Shown here piece after piece: positions 1 through 11,200 of a DNA stretch of 23,647 nucleotides. Under the pieces are notes generated by a model. The model worked only from the letters and a program-made list of their open reading frames with translations. It was not told where the DNA came from and ran no database searches. Source of the stretch: Intoshia linei (Eukaryota; Orthonectida; Rhopaluridae); the NCBI GenBank assembly GCA_001642005.1, contig LWCA01000550.1, forward strand, positions 1 through 23,647. The letters run 5' to 3'. The position numbers and the translations under genes were made by a program. Position 1 is the stretch's first letter. Every line of letters begins with the position of its first letter.

Positions 1-2
1 TT

Positions 3-179
3 TTAAAAGATAGACTTGAAAAATCTTTTGATAATATACATTCAGATACAGTCGTTGGATGTATTAGAAAGACAAATTCATACATACAAAAATTGTATTC
101 TGACTTGAATGATGATGACAGTGATATTGAAGATACCAATGCTTATTCTGAAATGTACGATTTTTTTAGTATGATGTAA
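3..179 (+). CDS. 3' end of an unidentified ORF (partial)
   Basis: An open frame enters from the left edge and ends at TAA 177-179. The 58 visible residues begin LKDRLEKSFDNIHSDTVV and include a Ser/Tyr/Lys segment (RKTNSYIQKLYSDL), an acidic run (DLNDDDSDIEDTN) and a C-terminus ending DFFSMM. I do not recognise the family. The amphipathic helix followed by an acidic tail resembles C-termini of DNA-transposon proteins, and a short inverted repeat (CCGTTTGA 197-204 against TCAAACGG 263-270) lies just downstream, so a transposase end is one possibility. This is inference only; a host gene is not excluded. Confidence 0.5.
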   Translation, partial: LKDRLEKSFDNIHSDTVVGCIRKTNSYIQKLYSDLNDDDSDIEDTNAYSEMYDFFSMM

Positions 180-196
180 AATAAATATATTTTACC

Positions 197-270
197 CCGT
201 TTGAATAATTTACGGCAGATCAGAATATTTTTTTATTTGCAATACTTAACTTTTATATTAACTCAAACGG
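197..270. repeat. Short inverted repeat after the left-edge ORF
   Basis: CCGTTTGA at 197-204 is the exact reverse complement of TCAAACGG at 263-270. It lies 18 bp after the stop of the left-edge ORF. It could be a transposon terminal structure or a 3' UTR hairpin; 8 bp matches are not rare. Confidence 0.3.
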
Positions 271-1086
271 ACGGCAACATATGTATAGTTTAAGTCAAAT
301 TTAACGGAATTTTTGGAACGTGTAATCAAAATTATAAAATTTCGTTCAACTAGTCTATTTAGTATTTCGATGAAAATATATTTTTTTATTTTAGAGATGA
401 ATTATCTACAGATCAGGACTAATTACACTTGTATATTTTTATTTATAGATGTTTATTTTAGAATAAAAAATTTAAATTATTATTCTGATACTAATGATAT
501 ATTACCATAAAAATGATACTTCCCGGTGGCCAACTAAATATATTGTGGTCACATTTCGATAATTATTATTTTATGTTAAAACACAAGTAACAAATGTTTA
601 TTATTCTTAATTACAATCATACATAAATGTACTTAAATGCAAAAATGAACGAAGGCGTGTCATAATTGTATAATTAATAGCAAACAATCTCGAACCGAGT
701 TATATTTTGCTTTGATTTAATTGGTTTTAGTTATTTTTAATAATTAGTATTTGTTGTTATGCGTTAATTATTTCGAATTTAAAATATTTGCGCTGTGATG
801 AATGAAATGTTTTCTACATTATCTATTTTTTAAATTTTGATTTAAGTCCATTTTAAAGTTTTTATTTACATAGGCCATGTAGGTGACATCCACTGTAAAA
901 AAAATTTTTTTAAATAATTAACTATAAGATAACTATAACTATACAAATAATTAATTGAATAATTCTGATACAGCTTATTCCAGTTGATATAAATACGAAT
1001 TTTCAACCCCAGAAATCTACGCATTCCTCGTGAAAAATATTATATCAACCAATATTTTTCAAATTTTTATGTATTTAACAAGTGCA

Positions 1087-1116
1087 CCCTAAAGTAAAAA
1101 AGGTTAAGAAGCACTG
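1087..1116. mobile_element. Solo hAT-type right end
   Basis: GGTTAAGAAGCACTG at 1102-1116 is the reverse complement of CAGTGCTTCTTAACC, the classic start of many animal hAT elements (CAGNGNTTCTCAACC). It is preceded by the typical run of A and followed by GATTAATT, which could be one copy of an 8 bp target duplication. I found no matching left end upstream, so this is a truncated remnant. Confidence 0.5.
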
Positions 1117-1401
1117 GATTAATTAATGTGACTAGATTAAATAGATATAAAGTTTTTTTAACTTTATTATATAAAAAATGACATTATAGACTTTAATAAA
1201 TAAAACTGACTTTATAGCCTTTATGGTACTTATAACATTTTAATTAGCCAATTAATAAGCATAATATTGGTATTATAATGATATTAATTTTATTTTGATT
1301 AACATATCAAAATTAACATTTATAGCATTTTACTTGCTCTAATGATCCGTGAATGTATAATTACTAACATGTAAATAATAATTATTTATCATATTATAGA
1401 C

Positions 1402-1500
1402 CAGAGGTACCAACCCTTTTTTGATACGATCGACTTTATAATTTTTCAATGAGTGGCGATCGACTAGAAAATCATGTGCGATGGTCAGGTTGGGCTTCCC
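1402..1500. mobile_element. Degenerate hAT-type left end
   Basis: CAGAGGTACCAACC at 1402-1415 resembles a hAT terminal inverted repeat (CAGNGGTNNCCAACC) and is followed by TTTTTTGATACGATCGACT and then a second GCGATCGACTAG, the doubled GATCGAC motif seen near the ends of many hAT elements. No right end or target duplication was found. The 3' limit given is approximate. Confidence 0.4.
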
Positions 1501-2231
1501 TGTTATAGAGCATTAATTGAAAAAAGTGTTTTCGTGTTAAAAAACTCCGTTATTTTTTAAACCCCTTCAATATATATATACACCTTAACAATCAAATTTA
1601 ATAAAAAACGTTATCATAAAAGAAATAGATTCCATAAATTAACAAGGTTCACTTTCGTAGCATTCAAATCTAAAGGTTTGGTCAATGAATATTATTCATT
1701 CACAATATGCATTTCAAATATCAATTGTTAATTAACGGTCTACGGTGTGTCAATATCAAAATTAACCTACCACATTTTATTTGGCTGCCATCAATCTTAT
1801 AGAGAAACCCAATCTTGAAATGGTTCATTTCACTGAATGATCGTTGGAAGAAGATATATTAAAGCTTTTAAAATAACCAACAAATTTTTTTAAGAGAATG
1901 CTAACATTGTATACTTGAGTTTTTAACATATTATCTATATTTTGTAGTATTATTCATATCCATTGCATTATTGGTCCAAGATATGACTTTTAATTGGACA
2001 GATTTAATCGGCCTGTATTAGAGGGACCCAAATTCAGTTGTTTTTGGCAACGCTCGTTTTGGCTTAATCAAATTAAAATGAAGTTAATTTTTTATTTTAA
2101 ACTAATAAATATGAATACATGTAAATATGTATACATAAATACTGTTTTTTAAAATATATAGAAAAAACTAAGTGATAAATTAAAACATTTTCGATGACTT
2201 TAAAAACATTTATAAAAATGTGAAAAAAAAA

Positions 2232-2237
2232 TTTATT
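2232..2237 (-). terminator. Polyadenylation signal of the lectin gene
   Basis: AATAAA on the minus strand, about 8 nt after the stop codon of the lectin gene (TGA 2247-2245). It is the closest canonical signal to the stop; other AT-rich variants lie further on. Confidence 0.4.
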
Positions 2238-2244
2238 AACTTAA

Positions 2245-5200
2245 TCATTCTATTATTATTGGATACTGTTTCCATTTCCCATTTTTATTTTGAAGAAATA
2301 CGCCTTTTGAGTTTTTCGTGGATATGATAATGTTCCCAGCATCAAATTTGTTTGTATCAATTAGTAATCCAGGGTCTATGATAAATAAATAATTTTTAAA
2401 TATATACGCTTATAAGGAAGTGAATTTTATTAAATGTAAATTGAATGCAATTAGTTAACAGGTTTTTATTTTTTTTTCTTAGGGAGAGCAGAACCAGATT
2501 CAAATTTAGACTTAAACTATAAGTCTAGATCCGTAGAAAAGACAGACTTTGGTTGGATAGAATAAATTTTTAAAAAATGTTAATATATTTTAATTACTAA
2601 TCCTAAGTTATAATCTCATCATTTGGACATGTTCAATAATACATTAATATTAAATTATCATTATTATTATTAAATTACTCTTAGAAATGCACATTTCATT
2701 TGTATTTGTTATATTATCTGCTTTACCTTTGGATACCAATGGATTAATTTGACATCTAAATTAAAAAATTGAGAATTTCATAAAAATTCTACATAAATAA
2801 ATTACATTTTATATCTACGAATATATACAACCAAAATTGCACTCGACAAAATAAAAATAATGACAACCACAATCAAAGCCAGTGTTACTAAATATAAATC
2901 ATATAATTGATGTATAGTATTCTGTGAATCAGAGCCAAATCCACCAAGCTGAATCCATCAAAAATAAAAATAGGCCCTAAAAATTTCCAAAAGACGTGAA
3001 TAGTAAAACAATTACATATTTTAAAATGTCCAAATTGATTCACCATCATGTCCAATACCGAAACAGGTTTAATTTTAGCTACTTCCATTTTAACGTTTTC
3101 TGTGAGGTTCGTACCTGTTAACGTAGTATTTTTAATCTTTGTGGAATTTTTTAAAGCAAATGTGTCATACAAAACACTTTCAGTGTTATTGTGTTTTTTT
3201 GCTTTCTTTTTATCATTTTTCAATGTATAATTATTTTTAATGTTAGGTATGGGTGACACAATATTATCATTTTTAGTGTTCGGTATTGGTGACACAATAT
3301 TATCATTTTTAATGTGACTTTTTGTTTTTTTTATAAGAATATTAATATTTTTTGTTTCTAAGTGTGTATTTTGAATTGGCTCAGGTGAGACATTTGAACT
3401 GGAATTTATCTTTTTTTTTTTAGTAACATCTGAACCTACATCAAAAGGTTCATTGTTATGTTTCGTTTCATTTTTAACTTTTATGATTTTTTCTAATGAA
3501 GTGATAGTCGAATGTGGTAAAAGTATTGGATTGTTAACTATTTTTTTAGGGTGATGAGATTTTTCGTCTTTAGAATTATTTTTATCAAATTGTTTGTCAT
3601 TTGATACTGGATTGTTTTTTATTGATAATTCAAATTTTTCTAAAAATAGAATTACAATACAATTATAGATCTAAATAATGATGTCATACATTATCCAATC
3701 CTTTACAAATAAATATAATTATGTAAAAATTAATGTCTGTGTGCTACTGTTTAATTAAAAAATTAAGAGTCCTAGTATTTAAAAACCCAAATTTCTATTA
3801 AATAGTGATGTTCATGTTATCGCAAATTTTATTTTCAGAAATTGAGCCTTTCTGGGTCAAAAATCCAAAGGACCCATTTTTTCAAAAAAATCAGTCTAAA
3901 ATTTAAAATCATTAACATTTTGGTCAATCTCAACCTCAGAAACTGACATCTTCAAGTTCCAAACGGAAAATTAATCTATTTTTTATATAGATATACCAAA
4001 AAAATAGTGGCCAACTATCACGTCAATAAATGCATATTTATCTTCAAAATTAACAATCGGCTTATTTTTGATATTTGAGTAAGTCGCATAGGATAATTAT
4101 TATTTTTTGACATTATTATTATTTTAGTATGCTAATTTGAAAGTTTTTAGCCACATATTGGTTAATATATTGATGTAAAATGGATTTTCTGTTCTTTAAC
4201 GTCAGTTTAATTTTTAAATAAATTAGACTCGTCATTTTGCTTATTTTGAATATTTTCAAATTTGTAGTACAAGTTAAATATATAAGAATAAAAAAGTGTT
4301 TTTATTTTATATGATCATTGAATGAAAAATAATAGATAATAATGGTAAGTAAGGATATGATTTATTTCAGTGGTTCTCAACCCGTGTTCCGTGAAATATA
4401 AATGCGATATTTTTTAATTTAAAGTTTTTCAAAATAAATAAATTTAAAAACTATAAATTGAAAAGTTTCTAAATTAATACAACCAAAAATCATATTTTGA
4501 TATGCTTTTTTAATTAAGATAAATACGATCGGTCAACTTAATTAAAATACTTTTTGTGTTTATTTTAAATTATCTTTTTTAGAATTTAAAAATATTTATT
4601 CTAAGCCAGTTTGTCTAATTTCCTATAATTTAATTCTGCATTTTAATATATTCAGTACTTATTTTAATCAAAACAAGTCATAAAATGGATTAATGTTATA
4701 TATATATATATAGGAAAGATCCAAATTATAAGCTTACTTGCATTGACAGCAATTAAGCATAAGAAACGGGCAAAACTGCTGTCGGTAGAAGAAGAACTTC
4801 GTGTATGTCTCTCAAAAACACGTCCAAGAATTAAAAACCTCTGTAAAAAATATCAGGCCCAAATTTCTCATTGAGAAAGAAAAATATATTTCTTTATTAA
4901 AAATCAAATTGTTTTATATATGCGACATTCGAAAAAAAATATTTGATTATGCTTTTAGGTGCTGCGATTTTTTGAAATTTCATCAGGGTTCCGCGCAGTA
5001 AAAACGGTTGAAAAACACTGATTTATTTCAACGACTACTGTAATTACCATACATGCCTAATGGCCATGGGGTTATAAGTAAAAAATCGACCTATTGTATG
5101 ATTACCCTTTTATAATAATGTGACATCATTTCTGATACCAATTTTATTGATTATAGATCAGGGGTGTCAATTATGCGGCCTCCAATTATGGAATGTGCTT

Positions 5201-8200
5201 CGCGTTATAATATAAATTTTTATTTTTTATACCAATTTTTTACACATATTTTTTACTTTACAGTTTTTTCATATATTTTTCATGATTTATTTATTCATTA
5301 TTACAATTTTAACATTATTTTTACACTTATTCCATTTTTATTATTTCATATTTCATTTTATGAATTAAAATTATTATAAATTAATTAAATCTGTTAGTTT
5401 TAACATAATTTTTTGAGTAAATATTTTTTTGTGCGGCCCGCGTAATAATTTTTTTTTCACATTTGGCCTGCCAAGCAAATTGCGTCTGACACCCCTGTTA
5501 TAGACTAATAAACATAAATTGACGTTGAATATAAATATATTAATGTATAAATATATTGTTGTACGTGCAATGCACGTCGTGCATATCAAAAGAATAATAA
5601 ATTACCTAAATTGATAGAGTAAAGTCTTTTTATATTTTCAATTGTAGATACATACATTTTATGTATATCTTGTTCATTGATGATATCAGAAGTATATAAA
5701 ATAATGGAAAATGTAGAGGGTTCACTAAAATGAAACCAAATATAATTACTAGTTTATTTTAATAATCTCTTTCAAAAGTGACCACCTAAAATGGTAGTTT
5801 ATAAAAATGTATGCATTTTTCTAATTTCTCAATCACCAAAAAGTACATTGTATTTATAATTTTAACAGTTAAAATCGACTTAGAATCTAATACTTTAATT
5901 TCACATACATCAAAAATTAAAAAAATAATTTTAAAGCGATTTATTTGTATTAATAATGTAAACAGTAAATTTAAATTTAAATCATATATCATTATAATCA
6001 CGTTAATAATACAATCTCATGTTCACTTCTCATAATATTATTAATTAAAACTCATTAATTGAAATATATTATTATTAATTATTACTCAATATATTTCACG
6101 TTTCCTGTAGTAACATAAATGTCGGAATAGTTTTGTTTTGCCATTATTTCAATCTATAAATATATTATTTACATGTCTTTTATTATAAATCATAATAATA
6201 TCCTAATTTATGAAATATAGTCAGCTAACGATTCAGCACAAATTGAATTCTGAAATTTCAAAAATTCAAAAAATCTGACGCTTTGTGCGTTCTAGCGAGA
6301 AAATTAATCAAATTTATTGATGGATTTTATGGAACATATACATTTTTGTACATTTCTGATAATAACCAATGCCTTTTTTGTCTATCCAGTACAATTATGT
6401 AGTTGTATCCAGAACCCAACTTACCAATCTCGAGTCCACCATAAAAATGAAAATGAAAAATAGACAAAAAACAATCCGCAAACAACACATAGTGTCATAT
6501 AACCCTAGTCACCTCTCCAGAGGTCTTGACTCCAATATCAAGGTAAGCTAAAAAATCCGTTTTAAAATTAAAAATTCTTTAAAATTAAAAATTTTGACAT
6601 TATTAAAAGGTAAAATCTATATTTTTATGTGGACCTAAGGGTCCACATGGATTATGTTAAAAATTCCTGCTATAATGTGAACAATAAAATTACATAATTT
6701 TTAACATAATGAGGTAATTGTACAATTGATGTATCCGTCTTTTTCCACGATGAAACATGAAGATTAAATCGAGTTTCATATTTACCGTCTATAAATTTAA
6801 TATAATATAGTTAACTATGGTTAACTGTGCCGTATGATGCTCTTTTACGCTATTACTTCTACGTTAAAACAAAGTCTAAGTTATATCTGACTATCGTTAA
6901 AATTTTAAATTATTTCTATTAACAATATCATGCAAACTCTGATGGTCAGTTCATTCACACAGCACACGTAGATTAAAACCTATTATTAAATATTTTAAAA
7001 TAAAATTAACCTCTTTGACAAAAAAATGGAAATTGTTTTGTGCAGTCTTCAAATTGCCAAAAAGCGCCACTACGTATTTTTATTTTAACGCATTTTACAG
7101 TTTCAGACGATTCTGCCGACTGAACATCCCAGTTAGTGTATCCAATATTTCCTGAATGGTTAATATTAGTACAATTTTTTAGAGTTACCGACTTTTACTG
7201 GTATCTCCGTGCATCATACCGATACCTGCTCACAAATATAAACTATACGCATATAAACTATTAGAGAATTTATATTCTATAAAATTCTAGGACATATTTC
7301 ATTTTTAAAATAAATGGTAAAATGTGGTTTTGACCATGAAGGTGTGCGTTTCTGTGGTTGATATTTACGACAATGTTAATGATTTTAAAACGCGTTCCAG
7401 AATTTATGTTTTTTTAATTTTTGGCTGAATTTATTTTTAAATACAAGGGGAAGTTGGGTTTTTGATAATGAAAGACTCAATTTCGGATAAGGAAACTTAG
7501 ATATAAACATCACCCGTGAAACACTGTATTAGAAATTGGTTTTTTCGAAATCTACGACTGTTAATTTTTTAAATAAACGGTAACACACACAAATACAATC
7601 AATTTTATATAAGTAAAGGATTTAATTTAATGAAAGTCATCAGTATTTTAAAAAATTCGTCATACAGTACTGGTTCACCCACTTACTACCCCTCTATATA
7701 TGTGCAGGCATGGCAGTGGAGAGGGACTAGAGTTTCCATATGACCCGGACCTACAATCAGGAGGGCTTCATTTTTTATTTATTAATAGGTAATGTATGAA
7801 AATTTCTTAAGTATACCGAAATTTCGATAACCAATGCGATTTCCAATAATATTTTTAATTTTTAGATAATAAACGATCGATTAAGCAATATATAAAGGTC
7901 CCATTTTTAAAATTTTTTTATAGGGCCTACAATTGACATCTGGACCGGACCTACTGTTGGCTCTGCACGGTCCAGTGTGCAGGTTGGGATCATTACAAAA
8001 TCGATACAAAATTTAATAATGTAAATTAATATTAATCTACTACATTAATGTGTATTAATTTATTATGCTGTTTTGAAAATAATTTTCTCTAAAGGGTTAG
8101 TAAATTTCGATTTTTCTCATAATTAATTGATTGAAAATGTTTATTTAAATTAATGGAAACATTTGTATCAAATTTATCGAAGCACTATGTGCAGGGCTCT

Positions 8201-11200
8201 TATTTTAATATCAAATGAATCGACTATATTTTTTAACGAAAAAATAAAAAATGATCAATCAATCATGATTTAACTTTTTAATAATACACATTGATTATTG
8301 ACACATTTGTACCATTTGTATATTAATTAACTTGACATAAAAAATTAGAATATTATTAAATAAATCATTATAAATTATAGTACTGTAATGAAAAAATGTT
8401 ACCTCTATATTTTTCCACAGTTTCTCGAGTTATATCATACCAAAATTTACAATTGTTATCATTACAATAACCTTCGTATAAATTTTTTGAATCTTCTGAT
8501 ATTATATTGATTAATGATGTTTTTTCAGCATCAGATTCATAGTACAATAAAGACGAATAACCTTTTTCAATACACAATGAATTTGCATCGTACCTATTAC
8601 ATAAAAAAATAATAACACTGCACAACACTCAAAATAGTTTTTGGTTGTAAACAATATTATTATAATTTATAATACAAATTATGTATAGTATACATAATTT
8701 AATTTTGATTGACATCTCCACATTACCGAAAAAAATAAAAAAATTATTCTATCATATTAATTAAGAGAATCCGATTGTAATCAGAAATGAACTGTCAAAT
8801 GTTATTAATTTTTTAAGAAAAATTAACTGTAAATAAAATGAATGAAATGAATTTGACGTGTCAAAAATGAATATAATTTGAGTTGTTACTGATCTTCATT
8901 AATTAATAAATTTGTTAAAATTTTATCCCAAAATTCTTAAAAAAAGTTTGTTTTAGTAAAACCCTTGACTTTTTAAAGATTCGATAGTTAAATCTTCATT
9001 TAAACATTTTTCAATGAAGAATAAAAAATAATTTTAAATTTATTAATAAAAATATTCGAAAACGGTATTTTAGGTTTTTAGGTAATTTTTAAGTGCTATT
9101 ATTTCAGTAACTACATGTAATTTTTTTTTAATTACATATTGTACTACCATATGATTTTATCAACACACTATTTCATTAAATAACAAAAGTTATCCAAAAC
9201 GTTCAAGACTATTGTGCTGTATAATAAATAAATAATGTAAAATGCAGTGCATATGCCATTATTATTAGTACATTATTATTTGGATATATTTCGTATCCAA
9301 CCGGAAAAGACAATGTAAAATGTCCATTGGACATGGAAATTTTATTATTTTTAAAATAAAATTAAAAAATAAATAAATAAATATAATTCTACATGTAATT
9401 ATAATTACCAATTAAGTTTTTCGTGTAATGTACTAACGTAAATACAGTTTTTGTTTATAACACCCCATGGACAATTTTCGTCCTCTATAAAATTAATTGA
9501 TAACTAAAATCTCCGGTAATACTTTTTCTACAGATGAATCTGAAATTTTCATTACAATAATAGTCGCCTACTATAGCTTTATCTTCAGAAGATATTTTAA
9601 TAGCGCCACATTTCTGTCTTCCTTCATAATTATTGGGTTGGTTATTTTCCCAGTTTGTTTTTAATCCTAAAATATAAATGTTTACAGTACAAAGCGATGG
9701 AATTTCCCTCATAAAAGAGTCACATTACAAATAAGATTAATAATAATGACGGAAATAAATACAAGGTGTTTATTTTAAAACTATACATTATTTGAAATGT
9801 TCCAATTGATATTCATAGATTTATGTAAAACATTTGTATAGTCCTTTATATAAAATTAAATGTTTGTGTGTGTGTTTGTGTCTATGTGCTGTGTGTTACC
9901 GTTTATTGAAAAAATTGACAGTCGTAAAATTTAAAAAACCCAATTTCTAATACAGGTTTTCCCGGGACGTGTTTATATCTAATTTTCAGTTTCAAAATTT
10001 TGGTCCTCCAGGGTCAAAAACCCATTTCCACTATTGTTTAAAAATAAAATCCGCCCAAAAATGTAATAAAACATACATTCTGAGACGCGTTTTAAAATCA
10101 TTAAGATTTCGTAAATCTCAGTCTCAGAAACGCATACCTTCATGGTCAAAACCACAAATTATCCTTTTAATTTAAAAATAAAACATGTGATAAAATTTTA
10201 TAATACATAAATTCTGGCAGTTTTTACAATCATAATATTTGAAAATAACTATGAACTGTAATTTTTTTCAAAATTCTGGGATAATTTTCATTTTTTAAAA
10301 AAAGGGTAATATAGGGTTTTGACCCTGAAGATATAATATTGTGGAATTCAAATTTATGACAATGTTCATGATTTTAAAATCTGTATCAGATTCAATATTT
10401 TTTTAGACTATATAACTCGTTTGATTTTCAAAAAAAGGGATTTTGACCGGTAAGATGTAAGTTTATGAAATTGAAATTGATCTTAATTTAACCACCGGAA
10501 AAAACTGTAATGTAAATGATGTTTTATTTAAATAAACGACAACAGACACACACAGACAAACAAAGAGTTTTATATAAGTTAGGATGTGGACAAATTGATT
10601 ATTACATTATTTGTATTTATATAATAGCTAAATAATAAAAGACACAAATTTAAGACAGTCCACTTTAATACAAACCATACAAGGATAACCTTGTATTTCA
10701 AATAGAATTATGAAATTCATAAAAACCTCGTGTATTATATAGTCGAAAACATGATGGAAAAAATTTACAGGTGTTACAATTGGATGATCCAATGTATTTA
10801 TTTGGTTTGGAATTACAATAGCAATCTCCATCGTCCTACATAATGTATAATTAAATTATAAATTAATAATTTATTCAATGAACTTACTGTTATCAAGGCA
10901 TAAATGTGTTTTTCTCCACATTTTTGCAAGCAATCGACTTGGGTAACGTTACTAATTTTTAATCCATAAGTTACATTTTTTAAATTTTTAAAACAGCCTT
11001 GATATTGTACAGGATACCGATCTAAATTTTTATACAATTTATGGTAGCATGATGAAAACTATCCAATCAATATTATAATTATAAAATCGAAGTTTTTACG
11101 ATAAATAACAGCTTCATAGAGCAAACAGTAGGCCAGGTCATATCAAAATTATATGATATGAATTTATTACTAATACGAATAATAATTAAAAAGTATACAT

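Larger units (their letters stand above)
180..2244. other. Intergenic, transposon-derived and featureless AT-rich DNA
   Basis: I see no convincing gene here. The stretch contains hAT-type element ends (near 1102-1116 and 1402-1415) and otherwise AT-rich sequence with stops in all frames. The short open frame at 313-510 has Phe/Ile/Tyr-rich composition expected of AT-rich noncoding DNA and no family resemblance. Confidence 0.6.

Noticed and set aside
2802-2804. TAA as the stop of the lectin gene directly after the transmembrane segment
   Set aside because: A GT donor at 2805 with a 50 bp intron joins in phase 2 to an open, coding-like exon (2755-2679) and then to 2375-2245, which extends the cytoplasmic tail. 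I kept the TAA only as an alternative end.
4697-4712. TATATA run and the TG tracts at 9860-9880 and 12655-12671
   Set aside because: Short simple-sequence tracts; the TG tracts are part of the dispersed repeat. Not listed separately.
5786-6035. Opposing open frames in AT-rich DNA
   Set aside because: Composition is Ile/Phe/Lys-rich as expected by chance. Only the small segment 5878-5847 on the minus strand was retained, because it alone bridges the required phases 0 and 2.
7163-7183. Acceptor AAAAG near 7183 for lectin exon 8
   Set aside because: It gives phase 0, which does not fit the phase-1 donor of exon 7. The acceptor at 7152, with a CTAAT-like branch site and phase 1, fits.
7710-7980. 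Possible transposon bounded by GTGCAGGCATGG and CTCTGCACGGTCC with repeated CCGGACCTAC
   Set aside because: The direct repeat at about 7745 and 7945 is real, but I could not define inverted ends or target duplications, so no element is called.
8368-9712. Independent short lectin-like genes at 8368-8628 and 9485-9712
   Set aside because: Each is an internal exon plus flanking intron read-through. Phases join them to one CTLD gene.
9969-10175. Plus-strand open frame of 68 codons
   Set aside because: It is the left arm of the palindromic repeat; the other copies do not preserve the frame.
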